Source: Ditylenchus dipsaci
Taxonomy: Eukaryota; Nematoda; Chromadorea; Rhabditida; Anguinidae
Direction of reading: 5' to 3'
Length of the DNA stretch: 64,000 nt
Assembly: GCA_004194705.1 (NCBI GenBank)
Contig: SADC01000707.1
Coordinates: 601,884-665,883 of the forward strand
Position numbers and translations under genes: made by a program. A model generated the notes under the pieces. It was not told the DNA's origin. It ran no database searches and saw only the letters and a program-made list of their open reading frames with translations. Positions 12,192 to 24,000 of this stretch are shown here, one piece after another; positions within the stretch are counted from its first letter, which is position 1, and every line of letters begins with the position of its first letter.

Positions 12192-12404
12192 CGAGGATCC
12201 CCAATGCGTATAGAGCCAAAATTTAAAAAAACGCACGAAATTTTCGGAAAACCTAATTTTTCAAAAATTTGATCTCTTTTGTATATTTAGTGTGCCTTTA
12301 ATTTTGTTTTAAACACATGAGAGCAAAATTTGGCCTGTATTATAATGGAGGGGGGGTGCCCTGGTTCCCCCTGTTGATTTTTTAAGACTTTTTAGTCACT
12401 AGAC

Positions 12405-12515
12405 TTAGGCAAAGGGTAAGCTAGCGTATGTTAAAACAGAATAAAACGTATTTTAGAATTATGTTTGAGTCCGTCTTAACATACGCTGGCATACTCTTGA
12501 ATAAGCCTAAAAATC
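12405..12515. repeat. Short palindrome
   Basis: TAAGCTAGCGTATGTTAA pairs with TTAACATACGCTGGC across about 60 bp. The surroundings (12200-13130) are AT-rich with C and G homopolymers near 12345 and 12910, and I see no gene there. Confidence 0.6.
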
Positions 12516-13617
12516 ACAATAAAAAACAATAGGCAAACCACCCCCCTCCCCATTATCATATAGTGCCCAAAATTCGATATAAAAAAGTTTTTTTCTCATG
12601 ACTCAACAAATTATTTATCCGACTAAATTAGAATTGCTAGTCACCTTCTCAAAAATCAAAACTGTTTATAAGTCATTAAACTATTTTTTTTCAGAGGATA
12701 GTTGACAAAGAAGCCAGAAAAACAACTGTATTTGGTGTATAAACTGTAAAATAAATGAAATTTTGTAGTCTTTTCACTAACAGCAATTGGTAAGATATCT
12801 GGCTGCGGCTCTAAGATAAATTTGATTATTAATTATTTAAAGGACCATAGCCCTCGCCGACAATGAGAATTTCACACGTTAAAATGCGCGCGGGACGACA
12901 CCCCAAGTGCAACCCCCCCCCCCCCTCCTGCAAAGAGTAGTGTATAAACCTGTTTCCCAGAACTCGATTATTGTGAAAAAAAAGTATTAAAAGTAAAAGA
13001 AATTTTACAGTCGTTTCAGAGCCGGAGCCAGTTTCCTTCTCGTTGCTCGAACAGCTATCATACCCAGCAAAATAAACTCTTTATTTCTTTCTGCAAAATA
13101 AAATAAAAATATTGCGTTGACTCAAATCACAAGAAATTACCGTATTAACTCGGTTAAATCCCCCACCCTACGAACCCTATATCTCAGCCTAGAGCCACTA
13201 TTTTGCAAATATGTTTATTGCGTCTTCTTAATTACCACTAGTTTTCCGGATTCCACTTTTTAGATTTTGGTGCTTAAGCACCCGAATATTTCAAAATTAA
13301 CTTCAACATACCGTATGACCCACGATTTTGGAACACTTTGTTTAGCCTGTAATTTTTTATATTTTCGTTATTTTTCAGCAATCTTTTTCTTGTTCGAAAG
13401 CTGAGATTCCGGGAAACAAAATGACACCTGATTTGCGTATTAATGTTTATTGAGCCACAGAAAACGCATGACAAAATCACCAATTTTTTATAGAAATGTT
13501 CAACTTTACTGAACACTCACTTATGATTGCTCTACACTTCTTTCGCCAACTTCGATGCACTTTTCTAGGTGTCAGTGATAGCTATCAGACGCCAAGGAAT
13601 TCTAGGGCCAGTCTATT

Positions 13618-13910
13618 TTGATGGCAATTATAAGAGTGCTTCGTAAGGGCGGGGTCTCTAAGAATAATTTTTTCACACAGTTCAGTTTCGGAGAGCTGAT
13701 CTTTGTGCAGGATGGAGCTCCTCCACATGACTGCATGAATCTGCGCTTGTGGCTCAAAGGTGATTTTGAAGGACGCAGAATAGGCAGAGACGTGGTTTTC
13801 CATGGTCATCTTGTTCACCTGTCCCAACGCCATGTGACTTCTTTTGGGGGTCTTCATCAACTTAAAAATCTACCGCACTTGCAAGGGAACCGTTCGAACT
13901 GTACGATCGA
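13618..13910 (+). pseudogene. Mariner-superfamily transposase fragment (DD41D-like)
   Basis: The reading FVQDGAPPHDC (13700-13737) holds the second catalytic Asp. LWLKGDFEGRRIGRD follows, then a frame change into SPVPTPCDFFWG (about 13820-13845) with the third acid. About 40 residues separate these two Asp residues, close to the DD41D group. The N-terminal domain, first Asp and C-terminus are missing and at least one frameshift is present, so this is a decayed fragment. Confidence 0.75.
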
Positions 13911-14041
13911 ATTCGCAATTCTGTTTTTACCATCGTGTTCAGCGTAGCCGATTTGTATAGTGTAGCCGGAGTTATTTTTGCCAACAGCCACAAAAATGAG
14001 AAGTTTGGGGTCAAAGAAAACTAAAAAAACACGAAAAATTC

Positions 14042-14400
14042 ACCTTGGTCCCCCCTGTTGTTTATCAAGTTCTCGAGAAGTTAGCGCAAATTTGACAGTC
14101 CAATCCATCAGCAGAGGATCTAATATTCGTAAACAAAATTGATGGTCAGTTGTTCTATTAGAAAAATAAAAACATTTCTTTTGTATGTCAAACTCCAAAT
14201 GCAATTCTGGCAAATATGTTTTGTTCGTTGTGCACACACTGTGCATCATTCCTTGTTTTCAACACTTTGTCGTTAATTATCATTGTTGTGATGAAATTTG
14301 AGTATTGATAAAAGTTTTTTTCAATAATTATAACGAAAAGAATAAAAAAATCAATAAAAAATTGACTAAAAATTTGATAAACAACAGGGGGACCAAGGTG
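14042..14400. repeat. Palindrome with CCTTGGTCCCCCCTGTTG ends
   Basis: Ends ACCTTGGTCCCCCCTGTTGT and TTGATAAACAACAGGGGGAC are complementary over about 30 bp. The GGGGGACCAAGG end recurs in family A (17370, 25796) and in the INCENP intron MITE (44460), which hints at shared terminal sequence. Confidence 0.6.
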
Positions 14401-14879
14401 AATTTTTCGTGTTTTTTTAGTTTTTTTTTACCCGAAACTTCTCATTTTTGTGGCTGTTGGGAAAAATAACTCCGGCTACACTATAACACGATGGTAAAAC
14501 AGAATTTGCGAATTCGATCGTACAGTTCGAACGGTTCCCTTGTTAGCCGACAAGTTTGGGTGATCTGCAAGTGTAAATTCAACAAGCATTCAAATTGCCA
14601 CAAAAGATGGGTAGTCGCTTCATAAATGTCTATCACTGACAACTAGAATAGTGCATCGAAGTGTGGAGCAATCATAAGTGAGTGTTCAGTAAAGTTGAAC
14701 ATTTCTATAAAAAATTGGTGATTTTGTCAAGCGTTTTTTGTGGCTCAATAAACATTGCTATGCAAATCAGGTGTCATTTTGTTTCGTGTGTTCTTTACCT
14801 GAGGGAGGGGGCATGTTCTTTACTTGCTCCATTGTAAAAAAAATCCCCTTGGGATTAATAGAGTGAATACGGTAACTCA

Positions 14880-16450
14880 GGCCTAGGCCTTTACATAACT
14901 ATTTTCACAGAAAAACAACGGTGAGAGCAAAGAAAAGGTGAAAGAAGTTAAAGTTTGGCAGCTAAACTCAGACTAGACACACTAATAGTGTCGCCATCCC
15001 CCTCTCCAGTTTGAGTGGACTTTTTGCGAAATTCTAATTTGTCAAGCTCTAGCTTTTTGTAAGTTTCTAGAACGTGAGGCAAGGAATTCGATCTGAGGTG
15101 GCGAATCTAAAAAACAACGACTCATTACTTACAACTGTAAAATTTTGATTCTTACATGTGCCAAATATGCATCTTTCATCTCCATGATTATGAAACTAAA
15201 AAAGAAAAAGACAAATTAAGTGTTGAATGGATTGATAAAAAAAATCTTAAATTACCTTATAAGTATTGTCCAGCTAGGGTACCATTTATCCTACAAAAAA
15301 TTAGGTGAAACTTTTTGTAGATTGATATCAAAACTCAAAGGGGCATGCCCACGCAAATAAGTCCAATTTTGAATGTTTGAATTTACGGGCACCAATTTTT
15401 TTCATGGAGACAAAATTAATTTGAAGTTCAACTATAAAAAGCCAAAAAGATTACACTGACTATAGAAATTCAAATTGATTTTGTTTCCAGAAGAAAAACT
15501 TTTTATTGAAAGTAGCCAAGCAATTTTTTTAAATTTTGTATTTTTCTGAAAATCTTTATCCCTCCCCTTGCTCTAAAGCAAGTTGCCACTAAATTTTAGC
15601 GCAGTTTGTTTAGAAGTTTGTTAATCCTTTTTTAGTGGACACGGATGTTTCGTCGAAAAGACGTTTCGTTGCAAAGCCTTTTCGTCGTCAGGGATGTTTC
15701 GTCGTAAAATTGTTTTTGGTCCATGTTGGTTAAGCAACATGTTTTGGCCTACTCTCTGAGCTTGTTACATTGCAAGTTTTGTTATTAATGATGGGAAACA
15801 TTTTTCGACTGAATTTTTTTTCAACCCCATAAAAATTCTGAAAAAATTAAGGTCAATTTTGAGATTTTTGGGTGCTTAATCAAAATCTAAAAAAAAAGAA
15901 ATTGTTTGAGCTCGTAGTAATTTTATTGAAATATTTTTCCTGTGCTGATAAATAAGCCCATATGAGGTGGGGTAACTAGAGGATGCGGAGTTTATTGAAG
16001 GAGTACGCTAATCCATATTGATTTTGTAAAAAAAAGTTATGTAAAGATTTTTTTTTATCAATGGTATATGACGGCCTGATTATATTCAATAAAGTAGTAA
16101 ACTAAAAGATCAAGGAAAAAAATTAGAAGAAATTGCATCACGCAAATTCAAATAATTTAACTCAAAATGAAGAAATTTTAAAAAACAGCACCCGAGCCAT
16201 AACCGTTTAAAAAGCAGCGCCAGGGCCAGCGTAGGATCAAAAAATTATAGCGCCGGCGTCAGATCCGGCGCCGACCAAAATTTTTCATTGGCCCAGCACC
16301 GGCGCCGAGCGACATTTTCCAAAGATAATGCAACAACTGATACCCTATTAGGAACTATATTTCCAGGGCTACATGATAGTGTTGCCATTTTTGAAAAAAG
16401 CTAAAAAAATTCAATAAAATCAGTCAAAATAAAATTTGCCCCCAAAAAAG
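14880..16450. other. AT-rich stretch without recognisable gene
   Basis: I see no coding frame, TIR pair or target duplication here. Small features only: TTTCGTCG-type repeats at 15645-15710 and a short GC-rich patch of CGGCGCCG at 16250-16310. Decayed repeat sequence is the likeliest content. Confidence 0.5.
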
Positions 16451-16456
16451 TAAATT

Positions 16457-18208
16457 TTAACACGGGAAGGCCCGGTGCGCCCATTTGCGACAACGGGTAG
16501 AACAGAATGTGCTGAACACGATGGTGCGGGTCAGGGGTGGAACGGAATTCCGATTTCCGTCTTCCGATTTCCGATTTCCGGCACTTTTTCTCTTCCGTTT
16601 TCCGATTTCCGATTTCCGAAAAAATAGGGCGAATTTCGGAAATTTCGGAAGAGAATAGTTCACTTGAAAAATATTTTCGAAGTATTTTTGGCACAAATTT
16701 CTTGCAAGGAAATGGAAGTTACAGCTTTGCGGAGACCTTCGGTCCGCAAATATCTTAGTGCGCCACCTGGTTCTTAAGAAAGTTAGCGTTTCTTCTCAAC
16801 TGCTGGATTCATTGTGGGCACTCGTTTACTTGGGGGCCCCTTTTTTGGTCAACTATGAATAGTGTTTAGACGTCTTCTTAGTAATTTTTATACGCTAAAA
16901 ACGATAAAAAAAGTTGTTTCTCAACATTTTCCGTACTAAAAAGTTAAGATTTCGAGAAAATTTTGGTTACCATAAGTTCACCGTGGTCCCCAAGCTAATA
17001 CACCAAAACGGGTACCTGATTATCCCTAAAATACCGAAAAGTTGGGATTCGAACATAGTTTTGTTAGCTGGGGCCTACCGCATAAAGAAACTCTGGTATG
17101 CATATTGTTTTATGCATCCAGAGTCACTTTCGAGTGATTTGCCTCTAAGGTATGTGGGTGTGCGCATCTCAACCCCAAGCAACCAAGCCCCTGCGCCCCC
17201 GAAGGGGCGCAGGGGCTTGGTTGGTTAGAGATGCGCGCACTCACTTACCTTAGACATAATTCCGAGCAAGACTCTTGATCAAAAATACATTTAGAGACCT
17301 TTTTGCCTAGCTCCAGTGACCAAAACGCGATAGGATACCTTAAAACCCGATATTTTAGCTTGGGGGACCAAGGCAATCGGTCAACTTGTGGTAACCAAAA
17401 TTTTTTCGAAAACCAATTTTTTAGTGCGGAAATTGTTTGGAAACTACTTTTTTATCGGTTTCAGCATATAAAAATTACTCAGAAGACGTCGAAACAGTAT
17501 TCATAGTTGACCAAAAAGGATGATTTTTGAATTTTACATTTTTAATTTATACGTACTTATGCTTATTCTACTTTTAATTTCTATTCTAGAATTTTCACTA
17601 TCTTATAGCACAGTCATTTAGCTACAAAAAGACTAAGACGTGTGGCAATATTTTTTTTACAAAGCTAGTAAAACCTCGGTCAAAATGTTGGGCTTGTTGA
17701 TTTTGTTACTTTTACTCGAGCTACTAAATAATGAGTGTATTTATCAATGTCTCAAGAGAAAAATTGGCTGCACGTCTCGGTTTTTTGTAGCTAAATGACC
17801 GAACCAAAAAATTCTAGAATAGAAATTAAAAGTAGAATAAGCATAAGTACGTATAAAGTAAAAATGTAAAATTCAAAAAATCATCACGCAGACAACCAAG
17901 TGGTGTCTTTTTTAAAAATTTGCGAATAAAAACAGTGTATTTTGGAACAGCTTGAAAGCAAAGTTCCTGGCGGTAATTTTGACATATTATGAGCTTGGGG
18001 TAATAGGAAGATAATATCGCATTACTTGAAAACCTGTGGGTGCTAGCTAAATTTCGATCATGCAAAACTGATAAATTTCTAGACCCTATTTCAGTCTCTT
18101 AATTCGGCTTTGAAGCAAAAACGACCGGCCCCATTGTGCTCAGCATATTCTGTCCTACCCGTTGTCACTAATGGGCGCACCAGGGCACCAGCACCAGGGT
18201 AAAATTTA
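16457..18208. repeat. Outer inverted repeat enclosing a family A copy
   Basis: GCGCCCATTTGCGACAACGG...AACAGAATGTGCTGA (about 16475-16515) is complementary to the segment at about 18135-18185. The interior contains a CCGATTTCCGATTTCCG tandem patch (16540-16650), the full family A copy, and another inverted pair (17525-17600 against 17813-17880, including ACGTACTTATGCTTATTCTA). I see no gene. Confidence 0.65.
16838..17520. repeat. Family A palindrome, full-length copy
   Basis: Outer ends TTTGGTCAACTATGAATA and TATTCATAGTTGACCAAAA pair. Further inward, GACGTCTTCTTAGTAATTTT pairs with the complement at about 17470, and GGTTACCATAAGTTCACC pairs with the region of 17385. The core matches copies 1 and 4-6. 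This copy defines the family as a foldback of about 680 bp with no coding capacity. Confidence 0.82.
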
Positions 18209-18519
18209 AAAAGGATTACCCAAGAAGTTGGGTGGTAACTTGCCTTGGTTCATGAAAAGTAAGGGTTATATTTAAAATTGGCCATAGAATTGTGAAAAAT
18301 GGCCATAGAATATTTAATTTTGGCCATAGATATTGTATTTCTGTCATACACATAGGACAAGTAGTTAAATTACGCGCTGTTATATTACTATAGATTTTGG
18401 ATAACAAAATCAGCTACTGAAGCTAAGCAAACATACTATTTCTCATGTAACTTTATCAGTTTCCAACAGACAGCCATAAACATCCCAAAACAATAACATC
18501 ACCAACGTTTGAACAATAT

Positions 18520-20624
18520 TTATCCTTGGCTCGGCCTTCCTCTCTTTCTTTTCCTGCCCAATGGATCAGCTGTGGCATGACTCGGAAACTCGATTCTTCC
18601 TTCATTGCGCATGATCAGGAGCGCGTGCTTGCAAAGACCTTTCTTCGCACCAACAAAGCAATTGCATGAGAAGTAGCGCGGCCAATTAGGAGAAGGACTA
18701 ATTATGTAGAAGAGCGACTTCAACTCCTGAAACACTCACTTTATAAAATCTACCCGCGATCAAAAGAACTGAAGCCCACCAAATAGTGTTCCCAGTTCAC
18801 AAGTAGAGTCCACTGTTGAGCAGGTCGTAGTGCTGGACGATATCTTGATCGGTAACTTTTGCGGATGGCATCACAAAAACGTTGTTCCTTCGGTAAAGTG
18901 GACGATGCTCTTCTCCAAGCACATGCGCATCGCGGTACAGATCATGTCGTATGGGTGGCACAGCGGTGATATTCTGCAAGTAAGATAAGTCTTATACAGT
19001 ACAAGCAACATCGGCAGAAAATAATTAACTACTTGATGGTCCGGACATTTGCTGCAGTTTTCGATCATCCTCTCGGCCGCTCGTAGAAAAGGACGGAGGA
19101 GAGAAGTTTGCGAAGAGTGCTGCAGTCTTTGATCACACGGTTCCAAGATTCCAGGCCATTGTTTGTCGACGGATAGGCGGAGAAACCCTCGTACCATCCA
19201 TTCAGGCTTGATTCGACCCATGAAGCTCGGAAGTAGGAAATGAAGTCGATCCTGATTGCCTCCTGCGCTATGTACTTCAAAGCCCAGTACTCCATCAAAG
19301 CACGTGCAGCTATATTGAAAGACATAAGCAGGCAGCAGAAGATACAGTTATAAAGCCTTACCTTCTTTAAATTCCACCTCTGTAGTCGCCAGCTGGAGTC
19401 TTTTCACATTCAGATAGATCTCTCGCTTTGTTTCTCTAGACAGACCCAGCTCTCTCATCTTCTTGCGCAAATTCTGCATGACGTGGAAGAAGCACATCGC
19501 CCTCTTAGCTTCAGGCCACACGGATCTAGCTGCTAAACATCAAGTAATAGAATATAATGAAACATATAATTAAAATTCCAAACCCGCCGAAATTGATTGA
19601 TCACCATCTGCCATGACGACCTCCGGCCTGAATCCACCTGAATCCATTGCTCGGCAAAAGACCTCATAGCACCAACTGTTCTCATTGCTTGCTAAGGCAA
19701 CATGAGTGAGGAAGAAAGACTTGTTTGCATCAGAGAATCCAGCCACCTACACAATAATCAACTCGCCCAATAAAAAAACAAATGAAATCTCACCATTACG
19801 GATATCCATTCCAATTAAGCTTGTACGTGGAGTCGACGTTGATAAACCGCGAACTGTTCTGGAACCTTTTCAGCTTCTTAGTAGACCACACTAAGCAAAA
19901 CTCATGAAGAACGGTGACCTTTCTTGTCCGGAAGCTTGGAACGTAGACCTGATTTTCATCTTCAGGCATGTCCATCTTTGAGGCAGCATACTCCATTAAG
20001 TGCTCGATTGTGACCGGTGTTGTGTCCCCCCTTTTCTGATAGCTCATGAAGTTCTGTATTTGCTGGAGCTTGGGCACTGATTGAATAGACTCCATCGTCT
20101 AAAATGAAAGTAAAATTTAACATGGTTCATAATCTAGTAAGTGATAAGTTTACCGTCATTTCCTGCTGGATAAGCTTTGCTGTTTTTCCTTCCTTTGCTT
20201 TTTGGCGCACCACTTGCTTGACTTTTGGGGAGAGCACTGCAGGCGATGTCGATTCGTGATTCGAGTGCTGCCCTGCTACTTCAACGATGATCTCTTGGTT
20301 GTCACTTGGCCACCGTATTCTCAGCTTGGCGGGACAGGCAAATCCCTTTTTTCTTGACACCGCGCATTCGTAGTTCTCCAAATTATGCTTGCGGATCGCC
20401 GATTTGCTCTTCCTGAAAAGTGAATGGGTACACTACAATACACAATGGAGGTCTTAAAATGAAAGAACTTACAAGTGCCACTTATTTGTAACCCAAACAC
20501 TGCCCTGATCGCCTTTCCACTGCTGAAGAGCGCTTTCTGCTTCTTCACCGTCGAACTTGAGCACTTGGGTGTAGACGAGAGCTGGCTTGTCCTTTCTTTT
20601 GCTGGTAACTTCTCGCAGAGACAT
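18520..20624 (-). CDS. MULE transposase with N-terminal finger, DDE domain and SWIM zinc finger
   Basis: Minus-strand gene from ATG 20624. Proposed exons: 20624-20473, 20412-20154, 20098-19794, 19746-19584, 19532-19362, 19309-19033, 18973 to about 18781, and about 18728-18520. Exon 2 carries a FLYWCH/WRKY-like C-C-H-H finger (YECAVSRKKGFACPAK...QHSNHE). Exon 3 ends FINVDSTYKLNWNGYPVM with the first catalytic Asp. Exon 4 has EVVMADGDQSIS, the second Asp. Exon 5 has MCFFHVMQNLRKK. Exon 6 has STNNGLESWNRVIKD with the Glu. The last exon has the SWIM motif CNC...GLCKHAL and a basic tail. Exon 6 appears to change frame near 19095 (LLSSVL into FLRAAERMIENCSK), and the exon 7 to 8 junction is unclear, so the copy may be inactive. 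It would mobilise the surrounding 2.8-kb element. Confidence 0.85.
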
Positions 20625-20699
20625 ACTAAATTTTAGTAACGTAAACAGCGCGACACAATCAGCGCGTAATTTAACTACTTGTCCTATGTGTATGACAGA

Positions 20700-21080
20700 A
20701 ATACAATATCTATGGCCAAAATTCAGTAATCTATGGCCATTTTTCAATATTCTATGGCCATTTTTCAATATTCTATGGCCAAAAAAATCTATGGCCAATT
20801 TTCAGAAATCTATGGCCAATTTTCAGAAATCTATGGCCAATTTTCAAAAATCTATGGCCAAAATTCAAAATCTATGGCCATTTTTCAATATTCTATGGCC
20901 AAAAAAAATCTATGGCCAATTTTCAGAAATCTATGGCCAATTTTGAGAAATCTATGGCCATTTTTCAAAACTCTATGGCCAAAATTCAAAAATCTATGGC
21001 CATTTTTCAATATTCTATGGCCAAAAAAATCTATGGCCAAAATTAAATATTCTATGGCCATTTTTCACAATTCTATGGCC
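20700..21080. repeat. 20-bp tandem repeat in the MULE 2 end
   Basis: About 18 units of the type TCTATGGCCAATTTTCAGAA or TCTATGGCCATTTTTCAATA, with several shortened units. The opposite end of the element (18290-18340) holds only about three units, so the array was expanded on one side. ORFs reading ILWPFFN or SMAIFQY repeats are artefacts of the array. Confidence 0.9.
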
Positions 21081-21084
21081 AACA

Positions 21085-24000
21085 TTAAATACCACCCGAA
21101 AAGTAATCCTGAATGGCAAATACCTGTTTGAGTTCAAATCAGTTGGGATAGAATTTGAATCGAATTTAAATATGGCCTACTATTCGGCAAGCTTCACAAA
21201 AAATTAGGGCGAAAATTGAAGAATTTCAGAAAAGAGGCGGAAATTTAATTTTCTCCAAAAAAATTTACCTGCTCATTCTTAGCAAAAGTGGCTAATAAAG
21301 CTGCTTTAAATGAAAGCCATCGAGCGGCTGTGAAGCTAAGCAATTTTACATTACAATGCTGCCTTCCAACCATTCTAAAGTGGGATAGGCTGAGAATGCT
21401 TAGATTGAAGCTCAATACAAACCTGATGATTTGAATAAGCTCTTCCTCCCTTCCTGGCTTAGTCACTAGGTCCATAACCGTCTAAAATAGAGCTTTATCA
21501 TATCCAAATACCAGCAAAAAAGCACCGTCATAAAGCGTTGAAACTTGCAAACATGTGTTCTAAAAGGTGTCCTCCGCCTTAACTCCACTTCAGGCACATC
21601 TTGTAGACCAAACACAATGGCTATTTGTGGATCGTCATGCTGAAAAAAGAGTTTAACTTGTTATTTCACTCGGAAAATCATACCACAAACAGCTTGAGGA
21701 ACATTTTCTCAAAAGCATAATCTGAAATTTGATATGCGTTACTGTATAGCTCGCAAAAACACCGCATTTGGTGTTTTGCACCAAAATGGCCTGTATTTGA
21801 CATCGCAAACCTCTTTTTCATGTATTTTGGTTTTTTATCTCAAATGTTTATACATAGTCTTGTAGCTGAGATTTTTCTCTGTCGATTTAGTGGTCTAATA
21901 CCCTAGTTAAAAACAATTTTTGAGGAAATCACACCAAGTGTGAGGTGAAAAAGGGATAAGGTAAAAACTTGGTTTTTTTATCTAACCACTTTGTGTGATT
22001 ACCTCAAAAAATCATTTTTAACGGAAGTGTTTGACCATTGAATCGATAGAAAAAATCTTAACTACAAGATAAGAAAACAAAATATATGAAAAGAGTTGTG
22101 TGAAGTCAAATAAACGCCATTTCGGTGTTAAAAAAAATAATTGGTGTTTCTGCAAACTATGCGTTGCAAACTATGCGTTACTGTTAGTGTTTTATACGTG
22201 TTCGGCTCCGCACTAGAGCCGGAGCGACATATCATAAACCATGAAGCCAGAGCTGGATGTAAATTTCGGTACCTAATATTCCACAAATAATATTCCGTAT
22301 CTACCCTCACTTCTCCACCCCTTAAATTTAAAAAAAACGTGTTTTTGGCATTGTGTTTTTGACTCACTTTTGGAAGGCTCCTCTCGGGTAAGTGACATTC
22401 CATTTTGTAGCTCATCTTACTGGCTATAAAATAAATAAGTTGTTTAAGAAAAGTTTTTAAAAGTGGGTCAAAAAACAATGCCAAGAACACGATTTTGAAT
22501 CGAGGATGGTTTTTGGAACAATTAGAGTAAATACGGTAATCGACGCTTGATTCTGACGAATCAGAATTGAAAAGGGGAGGAGAAGAATGGGCCATTTCAA
22601 ATTGCGCCAATGCAAATTGCGCCATTTCGAATTGGGCCATTTTCCAATCGGCCATTTTCAAATTGGTCCAATGCAAATTGGGCCAATTTCAAAATGGGCC
22701 ACGATTTTAAATCAAACGACCAGGGTTCGCAGATGTCCTGATTTATCAGGAATTTCCTGATTTTTCAATTCAAATCCTGATTTTTGATCGCCAAAAATCA
22801 GGGATCACCTGATTTTTGGGGGCGGCGTCAATTCGTCGACGGTCAATTCGTCGACCGGTCAATTCGTCGACTTTTTCGGTTAAAGGCACAAACTCGCATC
22901 GAATACTTCAAACCACCCTAAGCCACCCTAAATCACTCGAAATTGCCCTAAACCATCCGAAACAAAGCAAAACATCCCAAAACGCCCGAAACCACCAAAA
23001 ACACCCGAATCACCCAAATCCACCAAAACACCTCAAATCACACCAAACCACTCCAAATCATCCCAAACCGTCCTAAACCGCCCAAGAGAACTTAAATTTA
23101 AAAAATCAGGCCAGATAGGTGGATATCCACCTGACCAAGTGGTACCCACGCTGGTTTTTAGCTTTGAGTAGGCAAAATCAGGTTGTGGTCATGACAACCC
23201 AAATTTCCACAGTATTTTACGTATTATTATACGCATTCTTTGTCTACCCCACACGATTTTGGGGTCAGAACAAATGGTTTGTTTATTATTTTCAGTAATT
23301 TTTTAGACCATTTCTTAGAATCCTCCACTAAGGTTTGGGTCAGTTTTGGTTGATTTGAGTTGTTTTGGGTAGTTTAGAAGGTTTGGGATGATTTATAGTG
23401 GTTTGGTGTGATTTGAGATGTTTTTGATAGACTTGGGTGATTCTGGGTGTTTTTGGTGAACAAGCACTGGATAAAATGACCCTTTTACTTCAAAAACAGT
23501 CGAAATGTCCTTTTTTTACCCAAATGTCCTTTTTTTGAAATTTTTCATTCGAAGCCCTGGAATTGACCCAATTTGAAATGGCGCAATTTGAAATGGCCCA
23601 ATTTGAAAATGGCCTAAATTGAATTGGCCCAATTTGAAATGGCCCATTCTTCTCCTCCCCATTAAAAAAGGCTTCAAAACTAAGGTAAAAAAGTGTAGAG
23701 CCATAGACGAGAACGAACTTAAAGGGTACACTAAAGCGGGACTCAACTGCCTGCAAAATCTTCATATTTATTGAAACCGTAGTTTTTTCAATCAAATTCG
23801 GATTTACATACTGTAGTCGATATTTATCATGTATATTTGTCACATATATATTAACTAACACTTGTCAGGTATAAGGAAGAAAGCCTCGGCCAGTTGCTCA
23901 CATTGATCATCTTCCAAGTGGAGTTCTCTTCCTGAATGCTTGGAAATTATCCTTCTAACTTTTGGCGTGCTAGAGCCAGCTCCATCTCCTCCTCCACCCG

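Larger units (their letters stand above)
13410..14783. mobile_element. Mariner-like element remnant with inverted arms
   Basis: The arm AAACAAAATGACACCTGATT...GAACACTCACTTATGATTGC (13410-13590) matches the complement at 14615-14783. An inner pair runs 13888-14070 against 14375-14542. The left side retains transposase coding; the right side has an internal palindrome in its place. This suggests an inverted duplication followed by an insertion. Confidence 0.65.
13140..14876. mobile_element. Pogo-type MITE split by a nested insertion
   Basis: The left half (13140-13300) begins ACCGTATTAACTCGG and is similar along its length to the left part of the complete MITE at 36529-36772 (both carry ATATCTCAGCCTA and GATTCCACTTTTTAGATTT). 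The right end, AATAGAGTGAATACGGT, lies at 14857-14876. A mariner-like inverted repeat lies between the halves, so the simplest reading is a nested insertion. Confidence 0.6.
18263..21097 (-). mobile_element. MULE DNA transposon 2 (SWIM type) with 9-bp TSD
   Basis: Ends GGGTTATATTT / AAATACCACCC are flanked by GAAAAGTAA at 18254-18262 and 21098-21106, a perfect 9-bp target duplication typical of MULEs. Subterminal inverted repeats at 18290-18385 and 20645-20720 share GTCATACACATAGGACAAGT. The right end is expanded by a 20-bp tandem array (20700-21080), the left end is short. The transposase is encoded on the minus strand. The insertion lies in the last exon of the globin gene. Confidence 0.93.

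Noticed and set aside
20587..21131. Overlapping plus-strand frames of 119 and 132 codons
   Set aside because: They consist of the translated TCTATGGCCATTTTTC array in the MULE 2 end.
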